A stretch of DNA of 64,000 nt, taken from the NCBI GenBank assembly GCA_038373885.1, contig JAWZYV010018244.1, positions 558,001-622,000 on the forward strand, given 5' to 3'. This document shows, one piece after another, positions 1 to 11,344 of the stretch; the stretch's first letter is position 1, and each line of letters begins with the position of its first letter. This DNA is from Cheiracanthium punctorium (Eukaryota; Arthropoda; Arachnida; Araneae; Cheiracanthiidae). The notes under the pieces are model-generated. The model saw only the letters and a list, made by a program, of their open reading frames with translations, ran no database searches and had not been told where the DNA came from. A program made the translations under genes and the position numbers.

Positions 1-150
1 CACATAAATCCGATGCATGTTGATGTTCATAACAGCAGCAACGTTATTGTTGTTAGTGTAATTTACGTAATAATTATTTCAATATGGTACCTTTGGGTTT
101 ATGAAAACTTCTTCCGTGAGTGACACAGATCTGAAATAATTTATTATCAA
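1..150. other. no recognisable feature
   Basis: AT-rich sequence. I see no gene or named repeat before the hairpin at 161. Confidence 0.4.
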
Positions 151-160
151 ACTAAGCAAC

Positions 161-290
161 AGTATATTAGGCAAGTTGGAGTGTTTAGGCTGATTAATTT
201 TTACCAACTATGCGAAAAATTCCAGAGCTGGGTATGTTGATAGTTGGTAAAAATTAATCAGCCTAAACACTCCAACTTGCCTAATATACT
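161..290. repeat. perfect long hairpin, 51-bp arms
   Basis: Positions 161-211 are the exact reverse complement of 240-290, leaving a 28-nt loop. Pairing stops at 160/291 and at 212/239. A second, weaker inverted pair lies just outside: about 300-325 against 455-481, sharing the core CGCTTACG and AATTATTCCC. The 13-mer TAAGCAACAGTAT occurs at both 153-165 and 518-530, so the whole 150-530 block is built from repeated and inverted pieces. No transposon family is recognised. Confidence 0.8.
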
Positions 291-584
291 TGAAAGGTGG
301 GAATAATTCCGTAAGCGAGGGCAGTTTTAGTTGGCCACTTTTTTTGTTGCCAACGTCTAACCCATTAAGGTTGCCGTTAAAACAGTTCATCATATATTCT
401 AAGCACAATCCTTGCAGATTGGCGTATTTAGCAACGCGAAAAAGCTTTGGCGACCTGCCCCCGCTTACGCAATTATTCCCTGAAAGGTTGATACAATCAC
501 TTTCTAAAAAACATGTATAAGCAACAGTATTTCTTTCCTGTATTCTAAGAACAATACACCAGAAAATGCAAAAACAGCTGAACC

Positions 585-740
585 CATGGGCGCCGGCAGA
601 ATATTTTCCAGGGGGGGGCAAAGACTACTGCAAAGTATAGTTACCATGTTGGAAAGAGCAAAAAAGGAAGGGAAAACACTGCATACAAAAATCCAGGGGG
701 GGCATTGCCCCCCCCTTGCCCTATGCCGCCGGCGCCTATG
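585..740. mobile_element. hAT-type MITE, 156 bp
   Basis: The ends are inverted copies: CATGGGCGCCGGCAG on the left and, reverse-complemented, CATAGGCGCCGGCGG on the right. The flanks carry a near-perfect 8-bp target duplication (GCTGAACC at 577-584, ACTGAACC at 741-748). An 8-bp duplication is the hallmark of hAT transposition. The inside has long G and C runs and no coding capacity. It shares its end motif with the elements at 42390, 47917 and 48733. Confidence 0.75.
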
Positions 741-748
741 ACTGAACC

Positions 749-2357
749 ATCGATTGCATTACAGCCAAAAGGCTTTATAATCCTCCCAAGCATAATTTAA
801 TTTAATTAAAGGGTTTGACAAAGTAAAATGATTGATACGCACACAAATTTTGACCATGTGTATTAAAATTTATTCTCCATTGAGTTTTTTCCAATGGCGG
901 ACTAAATTTAACTGAGGCACGGGCCGACTTCGAGTTTGGGAACCCCATTGTAAGATTGTATTTTTTAACCAAAAATCACATTTTAAATACTCATGACTGA
1001 AAATGAATCTGGGAAAATCTATTATAAAAATATGGAGAGAGAGATTGCTACATTGTAACCTCCCTCTTAAAAAATCAATATAAAAATAAAAATCTGAAAC
1101 ACTTTCATATTTTAAACTCACACTTAAGTGTCATATATTAAAAATGTAGCATAATCCATGCATTGTCCCTATTTATCTTCCTTATTCCATTCAGTTGGAA
1201 AGTGTATTGATATAAAAGAGCGTGCTGTATTTTTCTTCCTATTCCATAAAACACTTCTGTGGATTCGAAATCTGTATTAAAATCGCCTACTAAAACTGTT
1301 TAACAATCTTTGCCAAGCAAATTCAAACCATATTTCACCATTTTAAATACTTTGGAATGTGCTTCATAATCCATGAGTGTGCCCTGCGCCTTTCTTATTC
1401 CCAAGGCATTGGTGGTTTTACGGAGGGTAATGGGGGTAATTACCCCTCCCAGGATTTTGAAAACGAAAGTGAAAAATAATTCTGCATGGGAAATTCACTC
1501 AGGTGAAATTAAACAAATAACACTATCTAATGGCGAAACAAAGGAACTCTTCAAATATACAATAATTTTGATCGATGGGGGCGAAGATGCTAGGTTATTA
1601 TGTTCGATATTTACACACTTCATTAATTATACTATTAATTAAACATTTATTTCACATTTGATGATTAATGAAACATTTTATTAACATATATGAAGTGCAT
1701 TGTGCAGACAAAGGGGTCCCCTTTCCCCTGTGCGCCCCCGGTAGTCACGCCTTCTCTGAAGCACTGAGTTTATCTAAAATTAGAAAATATCATTACCCCT
1801 CCCAGACTGCAACTCTAGAACCGCCCTTGTCCCAAGAACGGATTAAAGGGGGGGGTGGAGGGGGACGACCCCCCCCCCCGAAAAAAAAGAAATTAATGAA
1901 AAAGATCCTATTTTACTTCCATAAAATGGATGTATATGTTAATCTTCTAACTAACACCCCCCCATCGACAAACTTGCAATAATCTGCCACTGCTTGTTCC
2001 ACAAATTCTTCAGTATTGAAATCTGTGAAAATGTGCTTTAGCCCACCGCTTGGCAATTGTCAACAAACTGGTGAGTTGGCGCTTTTCTGTACAATGTCTC
2101 TGGGATTGCAACCTCTTCTGCTCTGTTCTGTTCATAATCTCTGGGTTCCATTATTTTGGTTTTTCTCACCCGCCAAAGTGTGTGTGATGCAAAAGGCTGT
2201 GACATTCAGCCATAGAGGAAGCGCACTTGATTTTTATGATTATTTTCCCAAGATTTACCGCAGATGCAAAAACATAAACAAAATGGTGATATAGGAAAAC
2301 CAAATATTTTTTTTAATGGAACTATTTAAAGTAAAAATAACAAACTATTAAAAACAA
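749..2357. other. gene-free AT-rich block with repeat debris
   Basis: No gene is supported. On the - strand at about 1190-1290 a short stretch reads VLVGDFNTDF, the GDFN motif of APE-type endonucleases found in LINEs and some Helitrons, so this is probably a transposon relic. G/C-run repeats lie at 1410-1460 and 1700-1885. The short reading frames here have no recognisable domain. Confidence 0.4.
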
Positions 2358-2634
2358 AAGAGGATGGGCCCCTCAAAAATATGCTAGTGCTGGCCATTTG
2401 CAAGACCCAAAAAAACATCAGTGGGTTCGGCCATCGCTTTAGGGGGGCCCCCTGGAAAATATGCTAGCGCTGGCCCTTTGCGAGATCCAAAAAAACATCA
2501 GTGGGACCGGCCATTGCTTTAGAGGGCCCATCAAAAATAAGCTAACGCTGGCGCTTTGCGAGACCCAAAAAAAGTCACTGAATCCGGTCATCGCTGTAGG
2601 GGACCTCATGAAAATATGCAACCGCTGACCCTAT
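2358..2634. repeat. tandem repeat, 76-80 bp unit, about 3.4 copies
   Basis: The motif GCTAGYGCTGGCCNTTTGC recurs at about 2383, 2463, 2541 and, degraded, 2617. Each copy is followed by CAAAAAAA, a CAGTGGG-like stretch and a GGGGCC-like stretch. Unit length shrinks from 80 to 78 to 76 bp. The reading frame across it is a by-product of the repetition. Confidence 0.8.
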
Positions 2635-3236
2635 GTAAACTAAAAGCAGGCTATCATGTACTCCCACAAAAAAACAAGTATTCGAGTACATACAACTCAA
2701 CAGAAACGTGAAAAGTTATAATTATATGTAACATGGTACCTAATTCATATTTCATAATAAATAATTTTTAATGTATGAAACAAACTTGAGAAGTTTCACT
2801 TTTACTTGAATGTTTTTTTGACGGGATGTAGTAATCACTAACGGCATAAGTTGAAACAAATTAGAATAGCTAGATTACGAAATAATGAAAAATAACAATA
2901 ACGCATGTGCACAAATGCAAATTAACAGCTTAGTGATGTCAAATTGAGCAAGCGAATTCGTTACATTCATCTGTATACGTCACGCAGTAGCTGGAATAAA
3001 AAATAACTACGCAAGTGCGAAAATGCAAGATATTTCGGATTTTTCCACAGTTCTAAAATATCCAATTTGCAATATTTGGCAGATTATCGTCCTTCCAAAA
3101 AAAACATTGCCAAGCAGTCCGCTAAAGCACATTTTAGCCGAAATCTATGTTAAAATCACCTACCTGTATGTTACTTTTGTTATTGATATGTATGCTGTGA
3201 ATATTTAGAAAATTGAAATGCTTCCTTTTGTTACAG
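2635..3236. other. upstream region or intron before the first zinc-finger gene
   Basis: AT-rich. A fragment at about 3110-3175 resembles 1240-1310 on the same strand; both derive from the same GDFN-type endonuclease relic read on the - strand. The segment ends in TTTTGTTACAG, a good splice acceptor, so at least its 3' part is probably intron. Confidence 0.4.
3235..3236 (+). promoter_or_regulatory. splice acceptor of the zinc-finger exon
   Basis: CTTTTGTTACAG ends here. The paralogue on the other strand has CTCTGTTACAG at the same place relative to its coding start, and both continue CAAAA. The conserved position supports a spliced 5' leader exon upstream. Confidence 0.6.
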
Positions 3237-3299
3237 CAAAAATCACATTCAGCATTCTACTACGTCATCATCAGTTATCATTGCTATGAATATGTGACC

Positions 3300-4334
3300 A
3301 TGGATATGAAAACCTTCACAAGTGGTTCTTGCCAAAAAATATTGTCTCAACATCTGCATTTAAAAGATGGTTCTTCGTGCTATGAAAGCAATAAAAGACT
3401 TGAATGCAGAGTTTGTCATAAAACTTACTCAACAGTTTATACCTTAAAAAAACATGTTCTTCATGTCCACACTGGAGAGAAACCTTATGAGTGTAATGCG
3501 TGTCAGAAAATATTCTCTCAAAAAGAACACTTCAACGCTCATCTTCGTACTCATACAGGAGAAGAACCTTATGCGTGTGGCGTGTGTAAAAGAGCATTTT
3601 CTCTTAAGAAAAATTTGGACAGGCATCTTCATATCCACTCTGGAGAGAAGCCTTATGTCTGTGATTTATGTAAGAAAGCATTCTCTCTGAAACAAAACTT
3701 GAATGCTCATCTTCGTACTCATACAGATGAGAAACCTTATGAGTGTGAACTCTGTAAGAAAGCATTCTCTGAGAAAAGATACTTGGATAAGCATCTGCGT
3801 ATCCATAGTGGGAAGAAACCTTACACATGTGACGTGTGTCGAAAAGCTTTTTCTTTCGTAGGAAGTTTGAAAAATCATCTTCGTATACACACTGGGGAGA
3901 AACCTTATGAGTGCTATGTATGTAAAAAAGCATTTTCTCAGAATGGAAGTTTGAATATTCATCTTCGGACCCATACTGGAGATAAACCGTATGAGTGTGG
4001 TGTGTGTAAGACAGCATTTTCGGTGAAAGGACACTTGAAAGTACATCTTCGTATCCATACAGAAGAGAGACCTTATGAGTGTGATGTGTGCAAGAAAGCA
4101 TTCGCCCAGAAACAAACCTTAAATTCTCATCTTCATATTCACACTGGGGAGAAACCATACACATGTGATGTATGTCAGAAAGCGTTCTCTGTGAAAAGAT
4201 ACTTGAATATTCATCTTCACACCCACACAGAAAAAAAAAAATTTGTGTGTGATGTGTGTAATAAAGCATTCTCTCAGAAATGCAACTTTAATAGACATCT
4301 TCTTAAACATTCAGAGAATAAACCTCGTGGTTAA
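3300..4334 (+). CDS. C2H2 zinc-finger protein, 11 fingers
   Basis: Probable nuclear DNA-binding protein of 344 residues. Eleven fingers of the C-X2-C-X12-H-X3/4-H type follow one another at 28-residue spacing from about residue 36 to the C-terminus, joined by TGEKPY-type linkers (some altered, such as TDEKPY and TEERPY). I place the start at the ATG at 3300, which sits in a strong ACCATGG context and begins MDMKTF. The frame is open upstream only to a TTG and then an intron acceptor, and the paralogue at 55480-56919 aligns from the same methionine. The N-terminal 35 residues match that paralogue (QHLHLKDGSS against QHPHFKDDSS). No ZAD, KRAB or BTB domain is visible, so targets and direction of regulation are unknown. 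Out-of-frame finger remnants lie just after the stop. Confidence 0.85.
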   Translation: MDMKTFTSGSCQKILSQHLHLKDGSSCYESNKRLECRVCHKTYSTVYTLKKHVLHVHTGEKPYECNACQKIFSQKEHFNAHLRTHTGEEPYACGVCKRAFSLKKNLDRHLHIHSGEKPYVCDLCKKAFSLKQNLNAHLRTHTDEKPYECELCKKAFSEKRYLDKHLRIHSGKKPYTCDVCRKAFSFVGSLKNHLRIHTGEKPYECYVCKKAFSQNGSLNIHLRTHTGDKPYECGVCKTAFSVKGHLKVHLRIHTEERPYECDVCKKAFAQKQTLNSHLHIHTGEKPYTCDVCQKAFSVKRYLNIHLHTHTEKKKFVCDVCNKAFSQKCNFNRHLLKHSENKPRG

Positions 4335-4560
4335 TGTATGTACAGAAGCATTTTTTGAAAAAAGAAAGAAAAAAAAACAGTTTAATATTCTTCAGTCGTG
4401 CAAGGAAGAAACCTTATGTATGTAATGTTTATAAATATGCACTTTTTTTTAGGGGGAGGGGGGCTGAGACAAACATTTTGTATTGATGGGAGGAAAAACC
4501 TTTGTGTCACATGCATCTTAAAGCAATCTTTTGAAAAGAAATTAATTCAGCCAAAAAAAA
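4335..4560 (+). pseudogene. out-of-frame zinc-finger remnants
   Basis: After the stop, broken frames still read finger pieces: NVCTEAFFEKRK near 4340, KPYVCNVYKYALF near 4410 and a degraded CVTC...F stretch near 4500. A poly-A run and a poly-T/poly-G run split them. The gene therefore once encoded more fingers, and the present stop truncated the array. Confidence 0.55.
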
Positions 4561-6100
4561 ATTTTTTTTCCCATATCCTTTGTATCTTGAAAGAAAAATT
4601 TAATTTAGGATTTTTTTTTTTTTTGCAATAGAAGGTTTTCTAAAATTCTGCCCCTGAGGAGTTTAGGTGGTCAAAAAGTTCTTTTTCACATTTGTTTTCA
4701 TGTCTAAAAAAAAAAAGATAGCCATATACTGTTTTGAAGACAGGTACCTCAAAAAAAAAAAAAAAAAAAAAAGATTTTTTGAAATTTTGCCCTGGTGGAG
4801 AGTAGTGTCAAAAATTTTTGTTTCACATATCTGAGTCGTCATTGCTGAGTTGAAACCAGGGGCAACATTTCACCTTTTCGTTTGGGGTTTCAAGACTTGA
4901 TATATTAAAGACCACAGTATGGAATAAATAAAATGTTAAATTTGGAGGAGCAGCCATGCCCCCTTGCACCCACTTTTTGCTGCCCCTATCTGAAACTAAA
5001 AAAGCTAATACAAAATTTAACATGCATGTTAGATTTTAAATGTAGGTGCTGGATAAGAGGATTTAACCCCTGTGGCATCTACAAGGCTAAAACATCTCTT
5101 AACATTTTTCTTCATGTCAAAAAAAAAAAAAAAAAAAACCATGAAATTCTTGTTTTAAAATGTTTTAAGGTGGCAATAGGACCGGGAATTATCAGAGAAT
5201 TTTGTATGCTTTTTAAATTTTTTTAAACTTGAAATGACCTCTAGAACAACTTAATTAAAAAAATAATATTGCATTATTATAAAGAGCTGTGTCCCTTTTA
5301 AAATTAGTTTTTAAAACTTATTGCAGTAATAATTTTTTAATTAAAGTGATAATAATAAAATAATTTTATTGAAATAAATAACATTAAAGATATATTTCAA
5401 AGGAATTCGTCGAGTGATTTTCTTTCATCATATTTATTTATAAATAAAGGGAAAATGTACAGATTTTCTTGGCATAACCATAATTAACCTTTATAATAAA
5501 TATAATACAAGATAGTAAAAAATAGTATTTGTCAATTATACTTTAAGATATCTGCTTGATTGATGAAAATAAATTTTAATCTACTAAACATATAGAATTT
5601 TACAAACATAAACTTTATCTTTGAGCTTTTTTCTTTTTTGTAGCAAAGAGATCTATTAACTTACTCTGTATTGATTTTCAATTCAACGGTAAATAACATT
5701 AGTGCCAACCCAGTAAGTCTCCTCATGGGTAGAATTATGGAGGTACATTTTTAAACATTTTATCATCGAAAATGTCCTTTCCAGCATACATGTCAAAATT
5801 GGAAGTGTTACCAAAATTTTTTTTTAAGTTTAACATACAGATATATTTTTTCATTGTATTCTCCAAGGGCTCCAATTGTAGTTTTCAGGGGATCTGTGGA
5901 AAGTTACTGGTGTCATTTTGTTTGTCAGAGTTTAAATTCTTTTATTGTATACTATTGTCAAATATTTCTGATACAGATTAAAAGATTCTTTGGTAAGATT
6001 AAAAGATTCAGATTCAGATTCTTTTACAGATTAAAAGATTCTTTGGCAAGATGTTCAATTTTTTTACAAACTGAAGCAATTAAACTATACTGTAATGTTT
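4561..6100. other. gene-free AT-rich block
   Basis: Homopolymer A/T runs (for example 4750-4772 and 5120-5138) and low-complexity sequence. A short direct repeat, AAAAGATTCTTTGG, occurs at about 5979 and 6034. No gene or complete element is seen. Confidence 0.4.
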
Positions 6101-6109
6101 AAATAAAAC

Positions 6110-6990
6110 TGTGATCTTCAAACCTTGAAGCAAATTGGTCATTGAAATCATCTAAAATAGGAATCATGATTGTAATCCTGAAATAAGTTTCAGAATCTTC
6201 TATGTTGTAATTTGATATGTTGCTGTCTTGCAACAATTCATGGGATTTTCATTTGTCTACATTTCAAGCAAATTTTGTGCAGCTCTGAAAACTGATAAAA
6301 AATTCAGAGTCAACGCTTTCCGCATGTCTTTGAACATGTTAATGATTATTGTGACATGCTGCAATGCAGCAACTGTCCAAAACAGATCTTAAATAGATGT
6401 TGCTTTTGGCAAAGTTTCAGAATCCATATTATTACTTAATATTAAGTGCATCAACAATTGCTGAAAAAAATTTCTTTGAATCTCAGCAGTCCATCATGAT
6501 TCTTAACCCACAAGTTTCACACATCGCTGTTAAATTTTTCCATTTTTTGGAAGGAAATTTTTTTTTTAGACAATTTGTACATTTAGCTGATGACTAAAAA
6601 AAAATATTCCAACAGCTTTTACACTATTCAGTGGTATTCTATAGAGATTTGATCTGGCAAGAATGGCTCAGGGCTAAATTTAATTAGTGGAAACAGCAAT
6701 GCACATATAAATCATCTGGATGGGATTTCCTAACTACTGCTTGCACACCATTAAAAGTAGCTTTCATACAAGCCCTATCAAATAATTGCAGTTAATATCT
6801 AAATTGTTCCAGTTAGAAAGAATAGCATTAGCTAAGTAATCTCAAATATTTTTTTCCAACAGGTACAACAGGCCAGGAAATCTTCCCACAAAACAATAAC
6901 ATTGTCTTCAGGCTCCATGTACCAAGCACAAATCAACATGTCAGTTGTTTCATCAGTTAACACTAAGAAACATTTTGCAAAGTTAATGGC
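6110..6990 (-). pseudogene. decayed hAT-type transposase (DUF4371 / ZMYM1-like)
   Basis: Read on the - strand, broken frames carry recognisable pieces in order: VLTDETTDMLICAWYMEP, then WEDFLACC, then NGVQAVV and LYVHC, then LNLALSHSCQIKS, and finally FRITIMIPILDDF. This is the order seen in hAT transposases of the DUF4371 type, whose first catalytic Asp lies in the DETTD motif. Frameshifts and stops lie between the pieces, so no protein can be made. I found no inverted ends or target duplication, so it is an old fragment. Confidence 0.6.
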
Positions 6991-7579
6991 TTGAAAGGCA
7001 GTAAAAAGCTATGCACCAGTGATACCCAAGGTGCAACTAGACGGGGACAAACAGAACATGTCTCGGGCACCAAAATTATGTATGTTTCAAGTTGCAAGGG
7101 GGTGTCAAAATCAGTTATGAATCTAGAAAATGAGTGTGGTAAAATTAAGGTTGCCCCCAGGTGTTGTGGTGAAGGAAGTGCTAAATTAAGATTTGCTAAG
7201 GGTGAAGTGTACTTAGTTGCAGTACCACGGTTTAACCATGTTTTAACAGATATTTACACAGTGAAAGGAAATGTATGAGATTTTTCTTATAATTTATTAA
7301 ATAAAAACAAAATGCAGCTTTAGACTTCCAAGGAAGATGTTAGGCCAGAAAATTTAAAAATCAGTCTCCTAATAGACAAATCCATTAATATACAGCCTAT
7401 AAAAATCAACCTATTCCTTCCTTTTTCAACAATTTTTTCTAATTTTAACTCTATTCAATTGAGTAAAATAGCAAAGAAAGTGATATATTGTAAGTGGCAT
7501 ACAAGTCATTTGTTTGTGTAACATGTATTTCAAATTTGTGTGCTTGGTGGAAAGCCCGCTTATAAATCCACATCAGAAG
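6991..7579. other. gene-free stretch
   Basis: An open frame at 6991-7278 has no recognisable domain and no splice context that I can support. Otherwise AT-rich sequence. Confidence 0.35.
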
Positions 7580-7762
7580 GACAACACAAGGGGTGCCCTC
7601 CATGGGGTCTTTCTAAGGGGTTCTAACCCATATTTACGCTAAGTTTCGGAGAAAACCACAGAAAACTCCGAACAGTTAGGTCGACTGACGCGACCTGGTT
7701 TTGAACCAGGCGCCTTCCATCTACCATTTCGAGTGACTTAACCACTCTGCCATAGTGAGGCC
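7580..7762 (-). mobile_element. tRNA-derived SINE, family 1
   Basis: The - strand head carries a perfect A box, TGGCAGAGTGG (complement of 7742-7752), and a B-box-like GGTTCAAAACC (complement of 7697-7707), as in RNA polymerase III promoters. The body downstream matches the copy at 11345-11525, including a shared GGGGRCTTTCTAAGG-like block. Confidence 0.65.
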
Positions 7763-8561
7763 TTACAAGTCATTTTGATGTCACAAGTTAAAAAATGCAT
7801 TTAAAGCCTGATGCCTGAATTGAGTTTTAAAGTGAAAATTGCACTACTAAGTGAAGTAAGTTTCCACTAATATCCAATAGTGTACAAATGTAAAATCAAA
7901 AATAAAGAAAATATACAGATATTGAACTGAGAAATTACAAACCCCTGGTGGATTTGTACTGTGCTACATGTATTACTATTTATGTTTTGAATTTTAACAT
8001 GGTTTTTGGCAACACTGATTGGAGTTAGGAAATTCATATTTCATCCATTACATTCATTATGGTATAGTGATTAATAAATAAAGACAATCAAATGACTAAA
8101 CCAAATAAAATCTGCTTATTTAATAAAGATTTTTAACTTTTTCAAATAAAGTTTTGGACTAGGAATAAATACAGATGAAAATGCTACTACTTCCAGTAAC
8201 TCTATTTACATAGGAAACATATATAAATTTGTGCTATATAATTTATTTTTACACATTAAAATGTCGTTAATTTAAGATAAAATGTAATTCATAAAAGCTT
8301 GCTTATTTTTTCTTACATATATAACTACAATAAAGCTTCAAAATTTGTGTTTATGATGAAACTGAAGCAAAAAGAAAATAACAATGACATGTGTCAAGCA
8401 TCATTTTACACAATTCATTAAACTCTCCTATTTCTTTCCAGTTGTATCTTTTTTTCTGAAAAGTTGAATTTTTTTATAGTTAATATTTGCTGAATACACT
8501 TTACTTTATGTCTGGATATTCCAGTGCATATGAAGAGTTGTAGTAAAAACTTAACTCTTAT

Positions 8562-8633
8562 GTGCATCTGGATTTTCCGGATTTCTCAGAAAATAAGCAG
8601 GAAAAAGAAGAGAAGCAAGCAGAGGGAAAAAAG
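8562..8633 (+). other. possible exon with strong donor
   Basis: A charged open stretch (reading DFSENKQEKEEKQAEGKK) runs into AAAAAAG followed by GTAAGTATAT, a near-consensus 5' splice site. A strong acceptor lies 1.26 kb downstream at 9895, and the frame stays open across the join. I recognise no protein family, and the upstream limit is unclear because a stop lies shortly before. It could be chance. Confidence 0.2.
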
Positions 8634-9895
8634 GTAAGTATATGCCCTTTTACTAAATTGATTTTTATAGATGAAAAGATGAAAGTGAGTTGGGAAGAGG
8701 ATAGAGAAAACTGCGTCACACTACTTCTTGCATGTCACATCTGCTCTAGTAATCTGAACCACCAGTGAGGGTGCACAGTGTCAGAACATACTGCCATTAG
8801 TGCCTATGGAAGATTCACATCGGATGTCTTTATCTGTTTGTAAAATAATGTTGTCATAGTCAAAATAATTGAATTTAGAATTAATTAAGCTTGTTAAGTG
8901 ACAGCAATGCTATTTTTTACTATAGCAGTTTCAAGCAATAAGGAGCACTGTTTCATTGGCAGCATTAATGAGAAAAGGTTATCAATTATACATATGCATG
9001 TCACCATCAATAGCAAATATCCAATCCCAGGATAGGTATCTCAAGCAGGGAAAGTCAAATGCACACACACATATGGATCACTATACAAGGATAGGTATCT
9101 CCACAGTAAAGAGTGTAATCTTAAAAAAAAAAAAATTCAAGAGCAAAGGAATAAAAAGCAATCTTCTTTCAGCAAAATAAAATTCTTGTTTTTATCAGTC
9201 AAAAATTACACTCAATATATTTAATTTTTGTTCACTTAAAATATCATATTCTACTTTTAGCACTGGCTACAGTTTCCATAATTACAAAATCCATTGTAGC
9301 CACTTAAGTTGAATTTAACAACAATCAAATGAAACAACTCATTTCTATAGACTGGAAAATGAAAATACAGGAATATAAAATGAATAAGAACATTAACTTA
9401 CTGGTTCTTACCGAATACTGATTTTTCATGCAGTTCTAGCAATTTTGCATTTTATTTCTTACACATATGCAAGCTCATTTTCATGAAGCCCATCTGCTGT
9501 ACCACTGTCAAATCATCCAGAGCCACACAAGTTATCCCCCTTACAGAGTCCCCTGGTGTCAGATTTTTGGAGCTTTATTCTTGAAGATGTTTACTGTAAA
9601 TATTAATTCATGACCCCAAGCTGTTCCAAAATAGAATGTGAAATTATTTAAGTTAATAAAGATTAAATATATTGAGTATAGACTGTTACTCTATGATTTC
9701 ACCTTATATGATTCTGTGTTCAAAATTTTTTATTTGTTTTTTTCTAATGCTCAATAAAATTGACTCCACAACAGGCTTTATCTGCTGTTTTTTTTATATT
9801 TGTTTTCTTTATAGCCATGTTGTTATCTGAGCTAGGTAGTCTTCACTCAGTTTCATTCAGTACTTTCTATTTTGACTTGTGTTTTATTTTTTCAG

Positions 9896-10010
9896 GTGGA
9901 CTTCTGCTCCTGTTCTTTAGAGCATATGTCGGCGGTTAATTATGGATGCTCAACAGATATTCTGGACAAGTTGACAAAATTAATTATCTGTGCTAAATTG
10001 GGGCCATAGT
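9896..10010 (+). other. possible terminal exon after a strong acceptor
   Basis: TTTTATTTTTTCAG ends at 9895. If joined in phase to the donor at 8633, the frame stays open for 37 codons and stops at the head of the SINE at 9999. No domain is recognised. Without transcript data this is only a candidate. Confidence 0.2.
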
Positions 10011-10205
10011 ACCCCAGTGGTTAAAGTATTGGATAAAAAATAAGCAGATGAATGTGGGTCTGATTCCTGATCTACCACTGAAGACTACTATGTACATGCA
10101 CATTGAATCTATGCTACCTAAAGTTCTCTTGGTGATTGTTAGAAGTTCCCAAAGTGAACTGTGTGAAGAGCATTTAATGAGACTACAGTGAATTGGAATA
10201 AGGAA
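9999..10205 (+). mobile_element. tRNA-derived SINE, family 2
   Basis: An A-box-like TACCCCAGTGG at 10010-10020 and a B-box-like GGTCTGATTCC at 10057-10067 have tRNA spacing. The tail contains GTGAACTGTGTGAAGAGC and a GAATTGGAATAAGGAA stretch. Its body differs from the family at 7580 and 11345. The 3' limit is approximate. Confidence 0.55.
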
Positions 10206-11344
10206 ATGTTCACTGAAAAGTTCTATTTGCAGTGGGACGGTTTGTTTGAGAAAAGATGGTGGTGCACAAATATTTGATTAAATTATAAGTAAAAATATTC
10301 AGTATATGATTAAACCAGTATCTTTCTTGAACTTACTTTGCATTTTGTACTAGCAAAGCAGAAAAATCAGAATGTGTACTAAATTTCTGAAAGTCAATTT
10401 CCAGACTTTTTGAAACTTCCAGAAAACATTTCCTAACTATGCATGCTTTTCACTTGGGAAATCCTTCAAAAACATCAATCCCTTATTAAATTTAAATATT
10501 TTGCTACAACTTATATTACAGTTAAAATTTTATTTCAAATAATTGTTGATGCACTTAGTTAAATAGAAAAATATTACCATGAGTTTCAAATAAGATGCTA
10601 GTTGGTTCAAATTAAACAAATATTGACCAATACTGCTTGTACTACTGGGTACTTATGTGATATATCCAGAGCAAGGGTTCCCAAGCTTTTAACACCCCCC
10701 CCCCGCCCCCAAACAAAGGTTAACTTACGATGACACCCCATTTTCCTGCATACATACAGTTTTTTATTCTTAAACAATGAACATTTAATTGCCTTTATTA
10801 CAAAATAAAGTTATCAGTAAAGTTTGAATAAACATTTTAAGCAAAAACAGATATATTTTTGAATGAGAATAAATAAGATGTTTTTTTAAATTATGCATTT
10901 TCACTTGCTTTTTGCCTGTTTTATTTAAGGCAAAGCCTGCTTTTAACCTATATTTTGTATCATAGATGTTTTTAATAAAGAGTGCGATTGCATTTGTAAA
11001 TTAGTCTACATTGTCTTTTACTTCTCCCAATTTTTCTTTCAATTTATATGGTTAAGTGCATGAGTTTACTAAGGACCAATATCTGTCAGTATGTACAGGA
11101 AAACTGAGCTTGACTCCTGATTTTTTACATGATTTTTCTGTTTCCATTATATCACAACAGTTTTTCAGACTTAACATACGAAATGTTCAAACTAAACATA
11201 GACAACTGTAAAGATCTGAAATTCTACTTATTCCCCAATTTCTTGTTCTCTATTTAAACAAAAAACTGGTTAAGTTTTGTCAACTTAATAAATTTGTTTG
11301 TTTGTGGATTAATGCTGATTGACTGCACTAGGTATTAGGCCTAT
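10206..11344. other. gene-free AT-rich block
   Basis: A C-run with hAT-like flank text (AAGGGTTCCCAAGCTTTT at about 10674-10691) suggests the left end of a CAGGGGTTCC-type hAT MITE, but I found no matching right end. The rest is AT-rich without a gene. Confidence 0.35.

Noticed and set aside
3213..3299. Start of the first zinc-finger protein at 3213
   Set aside because: The codon there is TTG and a splice acceptor lies at 3236. The ATG at 3300 has a strong context and aligns with the paralogue.
3604..4269. 221-codon antisense frame over the first zinc-finger gene
   Set aside because: It is a shadow of the repeated finger coding on the + strand. Similar antisense frames occur over the second gene (55504-56358).
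7690..7762. tRNA gene
   Set aside because: A and B boxes are present, but the stems do not pair fully and a family-specific body follows; it is a tRNA-derived SINE. The same applies to 9999, 11345, 27620 and 37780.
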